DNA of 64,000 nucleotides from JBMNPT01 sp050943735 (GTDB taxonomy: Bacteria > Bacillota > Clostridia > Oscillospirales > RGIG577), in NCBI GenBank assembly GCA_050943735.1, contig JBMNPT010000006.1:1-64000 (forward strand), given 5' to 3'. The number at the start of each line of letters is the position of its first letter. Positions within the stretch are counted from its first letter, which is position 1. Positions 49,934-58,900 of this stretch are shown here, piece by piece. The notes under the pieces were generated by a model. The model saw only the letters and a list, made by a program, of their open reading frames with translations, was not told where the DNA came from and searched no databases. The translations under genes were made by a program, and so were the position numbers.

Positions 49934-51313
49934 TCACCGTACCGGTGCCTCGCCAAATGCCATGGGAATGATCTCCTCCATGGCCATCCCCCGGCTGCCC
50001 TTAAAGAGCACCACATCTCCCGGCCGCAAGGTATTTTTCAAAAACCGGCCCAGATGGGCCTTGCAGCTGAAAAACGCCGCCTCTTGTTCAGGTTCCCGGT
50101 TTTTCATGTACGAATCCACCGTCCACTGAGTCTGATCCCCACAGCAGAGCAAAATATCAGTGCCATGCTGACGGGCAAACACACCCACTTCCCGGTGTCC
50201 CAATTCCGCAAAATTTCCCAGTTCCAGCATATCACCCAGCACCGCAATGTGCCGGCCCTTCCGGGCTTCCAGCACCTGCAACGCCGCCTTCACCGAATCC
50301 GGATTTGCGTTGTAACAGTCATCAATCACTGTCACACCATTTTTTTCATAGATATTCTGCCGCATTCCCACATTGTGGAAGCGCAGCAATCCCTCTGCCA
50401 TCTTGTTTGGCCCAATGCCCAGCAGATAGCCTACACAGGCCGCGGCCAATGCGTTATACACATTGTGCAGGCCCACTGTATTGATGCGTACATCTTTCTC
50501 TATTTTACCCTTTATGGAGAAAGTCGTATAGTCGTCAAATTCCTCAATATCCTCTGCGTAAACATCCGCTGTCTTGTCATTTATCCCATAATACAGCACA
50601 TTGATGTCCCGTTTCAAACGCACTCCATTCAAAAGAGGCTCATCTTTGTTGAGCAGCAGGTATCCATTGGGGGCAATTCCCTTCACAATTTCCAGTTTGG
50701 CCTTGAGAATCCCCTCCCGACTGCCCAGGTTTTCCAGATGAGCGGTACCAATGTTGGTGATGATTCCAATATAAGGCTTTGCCACATTGGTCAGCGCTTC
50801 GATTTCTCCAAAGCCGCTCATCCCCATTTCCAGCACCAGTGCCTGGGTATCCCGTTCCAGACGGAATACGGTAAGCGGCAATCCAATTTCGTTATTGTAG
50901 TTTCCCTCGGTCTTACAGGTATTATATCCCATGGAGAGCACACTGTAGACAAATTCCTTGGTGGTGGTTTTGCCTACACTGCCTGTCACGCCCACAATGG
51001 GAATGTGGAACTGATCCCGATAATAGGAAGCCAGCTCCAATATAGCCTTTTTGGTGTCCCGCACCACTACACAGGCCTTGCCCTTGGGCACCAGCCTGGG
51101 ATACCGGTCACAGATGACGCACACCGCCCCCTGCTCATAGGCATTGGGAATAAAATTGTGGCCATCCACCTTTTCCCCCTGAATGGCGATGAATAAACTT
51201 CCTTCCACCACCTGACGAGAATCGGTCACCACATTGGTAATGGTGAGTTCTCCATTGCCGGTGAGCTCACCGCGCACCGCATTGGCAATTTCCAATAGGC
51301 TCACTTTGATCAT
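49934..51313 (-). CDS. murF: UDP-MurNAc-tripeptide:D-Ala-D-Ala ligase MurF
   Basis: A 459-aa Mur ligase with P-loop GVTGSVGKTTTKEF and the central motif FRLERDTQALVLEMGMSGFGEI, adding D-Ala-D-Ala to the cytosolic precursor. The ATG overlaps the murE stop as ATGA, and AGGAGG lies 7 nt upstream, so the frame starting at 51364 is not used. Confidence 0.95.
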   Translation of the reverse strand: MIKVSLLEIANAVRGELTGNGELTITNVVTDSRQVVEGSLFIAIQGEKVDGHNFIPNAYEQGAVCVICDRYPRLVPKGKACVVVRDTKKAILELASYYRDQFHIPIVGVTGSVGKTTTKEFVYSVLSMGYNTCKTEGNYNNEIGLPLTVFRLERDTQALVLEMGMSGFGEIEALTNVAKPYIGIITNIGTAHLENLGSREGILKAKLEIVKGIAPNGYLLLNKDEPLLNGVRLKRDINVLYYGINDKTADVYAEDIEEFDDYTTFSIKGKIEKDVRINTVGLHNVYNALAAACVGYLLGIGPNKMAEGLLRFHNVGMRQNIYEKNGVTVIDDCYNANPDSVKAALQVLEARKGRHIAVLGDMLELGNFAELGHREVGVFARQHGTDILLCCGDQTQWTVDSYMKNREPEQEAAFFSCKAHLGRFLKNTLRPGDVVLFKGSRGMAMEEIIPMAFGEAPVR

Positions 51314-52782
51314 TGCGCTTCCTCCTGTTTCTCCAAACGCCGCTGCGGCGTCCCTTTTTGCCACTCCTCCACGATGGCCCTCTCATCAAAGGGAATGGTA
51401 CAATCCCGAAGGGTTTGATACATTTCATGTCCTTTGCCTGCCAGCAATACTACATCACCCGGTTGTGCCATGCTCAAAGCCTGCCGGATGGCCGCCCTTC
51501 GATCGGCCAGCTGACAGCAGGGACAAGCATTTCCCATCCCTTTTCGAATGTCTTCCAAAATCGCCTGAGGAGACTCGCTGCGGGGATTGTCGCTGGTGAG
51601 CACCACCAAATCAGACAGCCTGGCAGCAATCTCACCCATCAGCGGCCGCTTGGTCCGATCTCGATCTCCACCGCAGCCAAATAGGGTAATCACCCTTCCT
51701 TTTGTAAATTCCCGAACCGTTTCCAGCACCTGCTGCAATCCGTCCGGTGTGTGTGCATAGTCAATCACCACCGTAAAAGGCAGTGAAAGAGGCAGCACTT
51801 CCAGCCGTCCCCGTACCCGGGGAACCCGCTCCAGTCCTTGGCACACCGAATCAAATTCACACCCCAGCGCCAGACACAGGCCCGCTGCCACCAGTGCATT
51901 GCACACCGAAAACCGGCCGGGCATGGGCAGCCAGACTTCTTTTGACAGACCGTTGTACATCAGCTCCAACCGACTTCCCTGGGGAGTCCATTCCAGAGCC
52001 TGCGCTCGAAGATCCGCTGGTTTTTCCATGGAACAGGTCAGCTTTTGGCCGTCACAATGCTTCATCATCCACTCTGCCGACGGATCGTCTGTCAAAAACA
52101 CCCCCGCATCACACAGAGTAAACAACTTTGCCTTGGCCGCCCGATACTGCTCCATGGTTTTATGAAAATCCAGATGATCCCGGGTGAGATTAGTAAATCC
52201 AGCCGCAGCAAAACGGCAGCCATGGACTCGGTCCAGACTCAGCGAATGAGAGGAAACCTCCATCACTACAGTGTCCGCACCCCCATCAGCCATCTGTCGC
52301 AGCAGCCGCTGCAGCTCCAATGACTCAGGAGTGGTGCGCTCGCCCGGCCACTGCCGGTCGCCCAGCAGGCTGCCGTTGGTGCCAATCAGCCCCACCCGGC
52401 ATCCCATCTCCTCCAGCAAACTTCTCACCATATAGGTGACGCTGGTTTTTCCGTTGGTTCCGGTCACTCCCACCAGCCGCAGCCGGCTTGCGGGATTTCC
52501 AAGCCAGTTCCGGGCCATGATGGCCAGCGCTTGCCGGGTGTTTTCCACCAGCAGATGGGGAATCTCCCGGGGTTGAGTCTCGCTCACCACCACACAGACT
52601 GCTCCGCGGGCCAGTGCCTCGCCAATATATTCATGGCCGTCGGTCCGATATCCTTTGATACATACGAACACACTGCCCGGCCCACACTGGTCGGAGCGGT
52701 AACAGACATCCTGTATTTCTGCTGTCAGCAGACAGGCAACTTCTCTGATTTCCACGTCCTGCAGCAATTGGGCCAGCTTCAA
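51310..52782 (-). CDS. murE: UDP-MurNAc-dipeptide:meso-DAP ligase MurE
   Basis: A 490-aa Mur ligase with P-loop VTGTNGKTSVTYMV. The motif SDNPRSESP carries the DNPR signature of meso-diaminopimelate-adding enzymes, so the wall is probably DAP type. The start is a TTG at 52782 with AGGAGG a few nt upstream; an overlapping ATG is out of frame. It ends in an ATGA overlap with murF. Confidence 0.95.
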   Translation of the reverse strand: MKLAQLLQDVEIREVACLLTAEIQDVCYRSDQCGPGSVFVCIKGYRTDGHEYIGEALARGAVCVVVSETQPREIPHLLVENTRQALAIMARNWLGNPASRLRLVGVTGTNGKTSVTYMVRSLLEEMGCRVGLIGTNGSLLGDRQWPGERTTPESLELQRLLRQMADGGADTVVMEVSSHSLSLDRVHGCRFAAAGFTNLTRDHLDFHKTMEQYRAAKAKLFTLCDAGVFLTDDPSAEWMMKHCDGQKLTCSMEKPADLRAQALEWTPQGSRLELMYNGLSKEVWLPMPGRFSVCNALVAAGLCLALGCEFDSVCQGLERVPRVRGRLEVLPLSLPFTVVIDYAHTPDGLQQVLETVREFTKGRVITLFGCGGDRDRTKRPLMGEIAARLSDLVVLTSDNPRSESPQAILEDIRKGMGNACPCCQLADRRAAIRQALSMAQPGDVVLLAGKGHEMYQTLRDCTIPFDERAIVEEWQKGTPQRRLEKQEEAQ

Positions 52783-52797
52783 CGCATCCTCCTCCTG

Positions 52798-55047
52798 TCA
52801 ATCACCCACGTTGGTCACACTTACCAGTTCCACAACCACCAACGTACCCACCGTCACTTCTGTACCTGCCGGCACACTCTGTCCTGTAACGGTGGCAGTG
52901 CCGTCGGTGGGACCATTGGTCCTCACATTCAATCCCAGATTGGTCAGCGCCTGATTGGCCTGTTTGGCGGTATATCCCGTCAAATCAGGTACTGTCACAG
53001 TGGCCGGTTTTGTATTTTCATCGGTGTACAGATATACTTTGGAGCCATAGGGCATACTCACGTTGCCCTTGGGCAGCTGACTCAGCACCGTATCGCCTTC
53101 GCCCACCACTTCCACATTGAAGTGTTCATTGGTCAGCGTGGTCTGGGCCTCTGCCACGCTCTTGCCAGTCACATCGGGCGTTACCACGTCAATCTCATTC
53201 ATCTCGCTGGCGGTATACTGTTTTTCCACTCCCAGATAATTGAGGGTATCTTCCATCACCTTACGGAAAATGGGAGCCGCGATGGCGCCGCCGCCATTGG
53301 GCAGCACACCCGGGTCATCCAGAATGATGATGCAGGCAACCTGGGGATCATCCGCTGGAGCGAAGCCACCAAAGGAAGCGATACGGTCTTCGGTATCGGC
53401 AGTATCCCGCTTTTCACTGGTACCTGTCTTGCCCGCAATGCGGAAGCCTTTGATGTAGGCGTTTTTACCGGTACCTGTGGGAGAGCCCACCACCGTTTCC
53501 ATAATCTCCGCCATGGTGTTGGCGGTTTCCTCCGAAATCACCTGCCGCTTAGCCACCGGATTCATGGTCTGGGTGACGATTCCGTTGTTGTCACGCAGTT
53601 CTTTCACCAGATAGGGCTGGTACAGGGTTCCGCCATTGGCAATGGCGCTGATGGCAGTGATCATCTGGATGGGTGTCACCTTAAAGGTCTGGCCGAAAGA
53701 ACAAATCGCCAATTCTACCTCATTGAGCTGTCCCACACTGTACAGTTGGGAATTGGCTTCACCAATGATGTCAATGCCGGTTTTTTCTCCGAAACCAAAC
53801 GCCTGCTGATATTTATAGAAGGCTTCCCGTCCCAATGCCTTGGCCATCTGCATCAGCGCCGGGTTGCAGGAATTGCGCAGCGCATCGGCAAAAGTTTCCT
53901 GACCGTGACCTGCAGCACTCCAACAGCCCGACCGGGTGCCGTCAGAGAACACCACGCTCTTCTGACCACCACAGAAATAGGTGGAGTTCAGGTTGGCTGC
54001 GCCTTCCTCCAATGCGGCAGAAGCGGTAAAAATCTTGAAAACCGAACCAGGCTCATAGGTATCAGAAACGGCAAAATTTCTCCACCGGTATTGCAGGTAG
54101 TCGCTGAGATATTGCTGTTGCTGATCTTCCGGTAAAGCGGCGGCTTCATCCAACACTTCCTGATCGGTAATGGCCCGGGGATCATTGGGGTCAAAGTCCT
54201 CTTTGCAGGCCATGGCCAGCACTTCGCCGGTGTTCACATTCATGACGATGCCTGTGGCTTTTCCTTCCAGTTTGTACTCGATCTTTGCCTCTTCTAGATA
54301 CTTTTCCAGATAGTGCTGAATTACCTTGTCAATGGTGAGTACCACGTTGGAACCATCCTGTGGCTCCACATATTTTTCATAGCCATAGGGCAGCTCTGTA
54401 CTGCCTTTTCGGGCGGCCACTACACTGCCGGCCACACCCCGCAGCTGTTCTTCGTACATGCCTTCAATGCCCGTACGTCCCACGTTATCGCTGTCCACAT
54501 AGCCCAACACATGAGCCGCAAAATTTCCATCTGGATAGTACCGCTTGGTACTCTCTGTAAGTTTCAGAGCCCAAATGCTGTTTTCATTGCGGTATTCCCG
54601 GATGACATCAGCCACATCTTTATCCACTTTTTTCTGCAGAGTTCGGTCCTGATAAAAAACTCCCTTGTCATCCTTGGCGGTGATAATCTCCAATGTTTCA
54701 TTATAATCCATCTGCAGAGTATCCGCCAGAAAACGGGCAATTTCTTCCACAGACAATTTGATGGTCCCATTGCGGATGAGTTGGTCTAAGTACTTTGGGT
54801 CCACCCCAATGTCTTCCACCGTTACACTCTCTGCCATTTTCTGCATATTGCGGTCATAGATGGTACCCCGCTGCGGTGGAATTACCGTATTCTGAGTCTG
54901 CTGATTGACCGCTTTTTGCAAATAGTATTCGTGGTTGTACAGCTGCACATAGGAGAGGCTGCACACCAGCACCATCACACCGGCCATGAATCCGGCCAAT
55001 ACGACTTTCATACGAAAACGCATTTTTTTATTGGGTCCTGTTGCCAA
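52798..55047 (-). CDS. PASTA-domain class B penicillin-binding protein (SpoVD/FtsI type)
   Basis: A 749-aa transpeptidase. An N-terminal anchor is followed by a dimerisation domain (PQRGTIYDRN) and the transpeptidase domain with SxxK in EPGSVFKIF, SxN in RNSCNPA and KTG in IAGKTGTSEKRD. Two PASTA domains close the protein (TPDVTGKSVAEAQ, VPDLTGYTAKQANQ). In Firmicutes this layout is seen in SpoVD and in PBP2x-type septal enzymes; which applies cannot be decided here. The start is TTG 55047 with GAGGTG 8 nt upstream. It lies between ftsL and murE. Confidence 0.93.
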   Translation of the reverse strand: MATGPNKKMRFRMKVVLAGFMAGVMVLVCSLSYVQLYNHEYYLQKAVNQQTQNTVIPPQRGTIYDRNMQKMAESVTVEDIGVDPKYLDQLIRNGTIKLSVEEIARFLADTLQMDYNETLEIITAKDDKGVFYQDRTLQKKVDKDVADVIREYRNENSIWALKLTESTKRYYPDGNFAAHVLGYVDSDNVGRTGIEGMYEEQLRGVAGSVVAARKGSTELPYGYEKYVEPQDGSNVVLTIDKVIQHYLEKYLEEAKIEYKLEGKATGIVMNVNTGEVLAMACKEDFDPNDPRAITDQEVLDEAAALPEDQQQQYLSDYLQYRWRNFAVSDTYEPGSVFKIFTASAALEEGAANLNSTYFCGGQKSVVFSDGTRSGCWSAAGHGQETFADALRNSCNPALMQMAKALGREAFYKYQQAFGFGEKTGIDIIGEANSQLYSVGQLNEVELAICSFGQTFKVTPIQMITAISAIANGGTLYQPYLVKELRDNNGIVTQTMNPVAKRQVISEETANTMAEIMETVVGSPTGTGKNAYIKGFRIAGKTGTSEKRDTADTEDRIASFGGFAPADDPQVACIIILDDPGVLPNGGGAIAAPIFRKVMEDTLNYLGVEKQYTASEMNEIDVVTPDVTGKSVAEAQTTLTNEHFNVEVVGEGDTVLSQLPKGNVSMPYGSKVYLYTDENTKPATVTVPDLTGYTAKQANQALTNLGLNVRTNGPTDGTATVTGQSVPAGTEVTVGTLVVVELVSVTNVGD

Positions 55048-55198
55048 TTGAATTGCACCTCAATTCCAGATTTGTTGTAAATATTTCCAAATATTGTTAT
55101 TTTCTTCCACATGAAAAGGGGGAGTGTCGAATACCTTGCTTTCCCCAGATATTCTCGACTCCCCGAAACGTCCTCTCACCACGAGTATATGGAATCCT

Positions 55199-55669
55199 TC
55201 ATCGGATATATTCCAAAACTGTGTTGAATGTCTTACTAATGGCCATATACAAGCTGGTCAAAACATTTTGATTGCGAATGATTTCCACCTTGTCCTGATT
55301 GTCATGATTCATATACTCCAGCTGTTGCTGCTGAACCTGCACCATACCCAGCTGATTTTTGGCAAAGTCCTCTACCACTTTGAGAGAGGTCATCTGTTCC
55401 AAACGGCTTTCCAGCGTACTACCGGTGTTCTGCAAATCCTGCAGCTCAGTGGTGTATTGCTTGGCTTCCGCAGATACCTCGGTGAGATGCATATAGCTGA
55501 TCAAAATGGTAACCAGGGTGATGCAAATCAGAAAATACAGCACCACATTGCTGAGGCTGATCCGGAACCCGGAACGTCCCAGCCGTACTGCGCCGCCGGA
55601 GGGGACTTCTGTCTCCATCCGCACCGGAGTTTTATTTTCAAAGCGAGAAAAATTATATTTCTTTGCCAT
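55199..55669 (-). CDS. ftsL: FtsL-like septum protein
   Basis: A 156-aa bitopic protein: short cytosolic part, one membrane segment (VVLYFLICITLVTILISYM), then a heptad-rich coiled coil (LQDLQNTGSTLESRLEQM) and a C-terminal tail. Position between rsmH and the transpeptidase gene is that of FtsL. FtsL sequences diverge, so the call rests on topology and position. GGGAG precedes ATG 55669; ATG 55675 is possible. Confidence 0.82.
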   Translation of the reverse strand: MAKKYNFSRFENKTPVRMETEVPSGGAVRLGRSGFRISLSNVVLYFLICITLVTILISYMHLTEVSAEAKQYTTELQDLQNTGSTLESRLEQMTSLKVVEDFAKNQLGMVQVQQQQLEYMNHDNQDKVEIIRNQNVLTSLYMAISKTFNTVLEYIR

Positions 55670-55703
55670 AGCCATTGGCTCCCTTCTGTTCTTCCCTATG
55701 GGA

Positions 55704-56648
55704 TCAATTTTCGGTCCGTTCTGCCACCCGCAGCCGCGCACTTCGACTTCGGCTGTTCTCTTCCAATTCCTGTGGGGTGGGTGTGATCCCTTTGGCACCC
55801 AATATTTTCAACTTGGGACGACGGCCGCACACGCACACCGGAAAGTCCGGCGGACAGGTGCAGGTCTGCGCATATTGCTTGAATTTCTGCTTTACAATGC
55901 GATCTTCCAGCGACTGGAAGGTGATAATGCACAATCTACCTCCCGGTTTCAGCAGGTCAATGCTATCATCAATCACCTGTTCCAGCACTCCCAGTTCATT
56001 GTTCACTGCGACGCGCAGCGCCTGAAAGGTACGCTTGGCAGGATGAGGTCCCTGCCGGCGGGCACTGGCCGGAATGGCCTGCTTGATGATTTCCACCAAC
56101 TGACCGGTGGTTACGATTTCCTCTTTTTTCCGGGCCTCGTCAATAAAGGCCGCGATGCGAGAGGCGAATTTCTCTTCCCCGTAACGCCGAATGATCTCCG
56201 CCAGCTCCTGACGGCTGTAATGATTGACCATGTACCGGGCGGTCAGCGGATTGCTCCGGTCCATACGCATGTCCAACTCGGCGTTGTGGTTGTAACTGAA
56301 TCCTCTCTCCACTGCATCCAGCTGATAAGAGGACACTCCAATATCCAGTAAAAGTCCATCAATTTGAGAAATTTCCAGACTTTGTAAAACATTTTTAATA
56401 TTTGCGAAATTACTTTTTAATATTATAACACGGTTTCCGTAACATTTCAATCGTTCTGTGGCAACTGCCAACGCATCTTCATCCTGATCCAACCCGATGA
56501 GAGTCCCGGTGGTAAGACGGCTGGCAATTTCACTGGAATGACCTGCGCCTCCCAGGGTTCCATCCACATAAATTCCATCCGGTTTGATGTTCAGATTTTC
56601 CAGGCATTCCTGCAGCAGAACCGATTTGTGTTCAAATTCCACAGGCAT
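55704..56648 (-). CDS. rsmH: 16S rRNA (cytosine1402-N4)-methyltransferase
   Basis: A 314-aa MraW enzyme. SAM-binding motif YVDGTLGGAGHSSEI, LIGLDQDEDALAVA, and the MraW signature GFSYNHNAELDMRMD, plus the tail RSRSARLRVAERT. It methylates C1402 of the decoding site. It lies 12 nt after mraZ in the conserved cluster order. Confidence 0.97.
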   Translation of the reverse strand: MPVEFEHKSVLLQECLENLNIKPDGIYVDGTLGGAGHSSEIASRLTTGTLIGLDQDEDALAVATERLKCYGNRVIILKSNFANIKNVLQSLEISQIDGLLLDIGVSSYQLDAVERGFSYNHNAELDMRMDRSNPLTARYMVNHYSRQELAEIIRRYGEEKFASRIAAFIDEARKKEEIVTTGQLVEIIKQAIPASARRQGPHPAKRTFQALRVAVNNELGVLEQVIDDSIDLLKPGGRLCIITFQSLEDRIVKQKFKQYAQTCTCPPDFPVCVCGRRPKLKILGAKGITPTPQELEENSRSRSARLRVAERTEN

Positions 56649-56660
56649 CCAATCCTTTCG

Positions 56661-57083
56661 TTAAAAGCCAATGGCTTCCATGGCCTCCTCAATGGATTCG
56701 GCGGTCAGACTTTCCACCTGCTGTTCCCAACGGGACTTGTCCCAGATTTCCACATGAGTGGAAGCACCTGTGACCACAACATCCTTGTCCAGTCCAGCAT
56801 ACTTGCGAAGATTGGCAGGCAGGATGATCCGGCCTTGCTTGTCCGGCTCCGCCACAGCGGCACCCGCAAAGAAGAACCGCTGCAAATCCCGGGCTTTGGA
56901 AAGAGGCAAGGTCCGAATCCGATCCTCCAGCCCTTTCCATTCCTCCATGGAATATACATACAGACAGTTGTCCAACCCTTTGGTAACAATGAATGTCTCT
57001 CCCAGGATCTCGCGGAAACGGGAAGGCATAATCATTCGGCCTTTGCTGTCCACATTATGCGAGTATTCCCCGATCAAGAGCAT
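56661..57083 (-). CDS. mraZ: Transcriptional regulator MraZ
   Basis: A 140-aa protein with two AbrB-like MraZ repeats: GEYSHNVDSKGRMIMPSRFRE and EPDKQGRIILPANLRKYAG. It forms a ring and binds repeats in its own promoter, controlling the mra/fts cluster. The ATG 57083 has GGAGG 8 nt upstream. A longer frame reaching 57149 would read through the operator and is rejected. Three 10-bp repeats lie at 57133-57162. Confidence 0.96.
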   Translation of the reverse strand: MLLIGEYSHNVDSKGRMIMPSRFREILGETFIVTKGLDNCLYVYSMEEWKGLEDRIRTLPLSKARDLQRFFFAGAAVAEPDKQGRIILPANLRKYAGLDKDVVVTGASTHVEIWDKSRWEQQVESLTAESIEEAMEAIGF

Positions 57084-57132
57084 TCCTGTCACCTCCTTTT
57101 GCCTCACAAAAATGGGAATTGAATGGTGATTT

Positions 57133-57162
57133 ACACCACTCTTCACCACTTTTCACCACTTT
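57133..57162 (-). promoter_or_regulatory. MraZ operator: three 10-bp direct repeats
   Basis: On the minus strand: AAAGTGGTGA, AAAGTGGTGA, AGAGTGGTGT in exact 10-bp phase, just downstream of the -10 box. This is the arrangement of known MraZ sites (short G-rich repeats at about one helical turn). Confidence 0.8.
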
Positions 57163-57168
57163 GATTCC

Positions 57169-57197
57169 ATTATACGGATTTTTACAGACAAAAGCAA
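57169..57197 (-). promoter_or_regulatory. Promoter of the mraZ division/wall cluster
   Basis: TTGCTT, 17-nt spacer, TATAAT on the minus strand, immediately before the MraZ repeats. Confidence 0.8.
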
Positions 57198-57262
57198 GTA
57201 TTGACCGGGATTTTTCACAGGTTTTTTTTGCCAGCAAAGTGCTTATAGCCCCCACAAATTGA

Positions 57263-57307
57263 CAAAAAAAGACAGCCCCACACAAAATATTGATGTGTGA
57301 AACTGTC
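57263..57307 (-). terminator. Terminator upstream of the mraZ promoter
   Basis: A GACAG...CACACA stem pairing with TGTGTG...CTGTC, followed by TTTTTTTGTC on the minus strand. It ends the unit holding coaD and the coiled-coil gene. Confidence 0.75.
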
Positions 57308-57357
57308 TGTTAGATTTTTCCCTATAATTTTGTATGAATGCACAAAAAAATTGAAAA

Positions 57358-57807
57358 TTATTCGCTGTCCTTCAGGAACTGACGAGCCTGCTTGACCTCG
57401 GACAGACTCTTGGTGAGAAACTCTTCCAAATTTCCCATCAGATCTTCTGTGTAATTGCTGGCCGCGGTGCGCAGCTCTTTGGATTTCACCTGAGCGGTAT
57501 TGAGCATTTCAGTGGCTTTTTCGGTGGCCATCTGAGTAATTTCATTCTGCTGGAGCATTTTTTCCGCCAGCGCCTTGGCCTTACCGGTGATTTCGTCCGC
57601 CTCTTCTCTGGCCTTGGTGATGATTTCATTGCGATCGGTCACAATGTCCTTTGCCTGCTTGATTTCAGTGGGCAGATTGAGCCGCAGATCGGCGATGATC
57701 TCCTTGGCTTTTTCCCGGTTGATGACACATTTGCCGCCAGACATGGGCAGAGCCATCCCCCCCAAAATCAGTTCATCCAATTCATTGATCAGTTCTTCCA
57801 GATTCAT
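57358..57807 (-). CDS. Coiled-coil protein (ATP synthase B / DivIVA-like)
   Basis: A 149-aa protein, mostly one long charged helix (DRNEIITKAREEADEITGK, KALAEKMLQQNEITQMATEK) after a short Gly-rich N-terminus (LILGGMALPMSGGKCVINRE). Similar proteins are annotated as V-type ATPase subunit H-like or DivIVA-like in Clostridia and often neighbour coaD. No function is established. It starts 15 nt after coaD. Confidence 0.7.
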   Translation of the reverse strand: MNLEELINELDELILGGMALPMSGGKCVINREKAKEIIADLRLNLPTEIKQAKDIVTDRNEIITKAREEADEITGKAKALAEKMLQQNEITQMATEKATEMLNTAQVKSKELRTAASNYTEDLMGNLEEFLTKSLSEVKQARQFLKDSE

Positions 57808-57822
57808 GTCGGCACTCCTTTT

Positions 57823-58302
57823 TCACTTTTGATATTTTTGCTTGATCTTCTCCACCAGTTGCGGGGGGACAAATTCATCGATGCAGCCGCCAAAACTGGC
57901 TACATCCCGCACGATGCTGGAGCTGATGTACATGTTGTGAGTGGCTGTGGTCAAGAAAACCGTCTCCACTTTGGGATTGATTTGCCGGTTGGTCAGCGCC
58001 ATTTGAAATTCATACTCAAAATCGGAAATGGCCCGCAACCCTTTTACAATCACCTGGGCTCCCACCTGGTCACAATAATCCACCAGCAAACCACAAAAAT
58101 GTTCTGCCTCCACATTGGGCAGATCCTGTGTCACTTCCCGGATCATCTCCACCCGTTCCTCTTTGGTGAATACTGGCGTTTTTGCCTGGTTGGTCAACAC
58201 AGCCACAATCACCTTGTCAAAAATATGAGAGGCCCGTCGAATTACATCCAGATGCCCATTGGTCACCGGATCGAAACTGCCGGGATACACTGCAATTTTC
58301 AT
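57823..58302 (-). CDS. coaD: Phosphopantetheine adenylyltransferase
   Basis: A 159-aa nucleotidyltransferase for the fourth step of CoA synthesis. YPGSFDPVTNGHLDVIRRA holds the T/HxGH motif, and SSSIVRDVASFGG is the ISSTxxR site. The ATG 58302 has GGGGGAGAG upstream; the in-frame extension to 58461 is not supported. It follows rsmD by 40 nt. Confidence 0.97.
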   Translation of the reverse strand: MKIAVYPGSFDPVTNGHLDVIRRASHIFDKVIVAVLTNQAKTPVFTKEERVEMIREVTQDLPNVEAEHFCGLLVDYCDQVGAQVIVKGLRAISDFEYEFQMALTNRQINPKVETVFLTTATHNMYISSSIVRDVASFGGCIDEFVPPQLVEKIKQKYQK

Positions 58303-58342
58303 TTTTTCTCTCCCCCACAGGCGAACCGCAAACCCACTCCTA

Positions 58343-58900
58343 TTATTCTGCGGCTTCCTGTCTTTGATATACGGTGAGCGCAGATTTGCCGTACACTTTG
58401 CGCCGCACCTGATTCCATTCCTGATAATTTTCCCGCAGCGGGTCCGCGGGATCTGTTTCACAAATGATTATACCACAGGTCGACAACAATTGACAACCTA
58501 ATAATAATTCAATTGCCTCCTGGACCAGTCCTTTTCCATAAGGTGGATCTAGCAGTACAATATCAAAAGGCTCTCCCCGGTAATTCCGCAAAAAGGCCAG
58601 ACTTTCCATCTGCCGTACCTGTGCCTTTTCCCGCAGCCGGGCAGCGGTGAGATTCATTTCAATGGCCCGGATGGACTGAGGACTCTGGTCCACCACCCAA
58701 GCCTGCCGGGCTCCCCGGCTCAGCGCCTCCACCGCCAGGGCCCCGCTGCCTCCAAACAGATCCAGCACCACAGCGCCCTCCAACCGGAACTGCAAAATAT
58801 TGAAGATGGCGCCCTTCACCTTGTCCAAGGTGGGCCGCACATCCAGCCCTTCCGGGGCCACCAGCCGCCGCCCCCGGGCGCTTCCACTGATCACTCTCAC
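58343..58900 (-). CDS. rsmD: 16S rRNA (guanine966-N2)-methyltransferase
   Basis: A 185-aa methyltransferase with LDLFGGSGALAVEALSRGA as SAM motif, RPTLDKVKGAIFNIL near the N-terminus and the catalytic LLDPPYGKG. The start is GTG 58900, overlapping the uvrC stop (GTGA) with AGGAGG 7 nt upstream. Confidence 0.95.
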   Translation of the reverse strand: MRVISGSARGRRLVAPEGLDVRPTLDKVKGAIFNILQFRLEGAVVLDLFGGSGALAVEALSRGARQAWVVDQSPQSIRAIEMNLTAARLREKAQVRQMESLAFLRNYRGEPFDIVLLDPPYGKGLVQEAIELLLGCQLLSTCGIIICETDPADPLRENYQEWNQVRRKVYGKSALTVYQRQEAAE

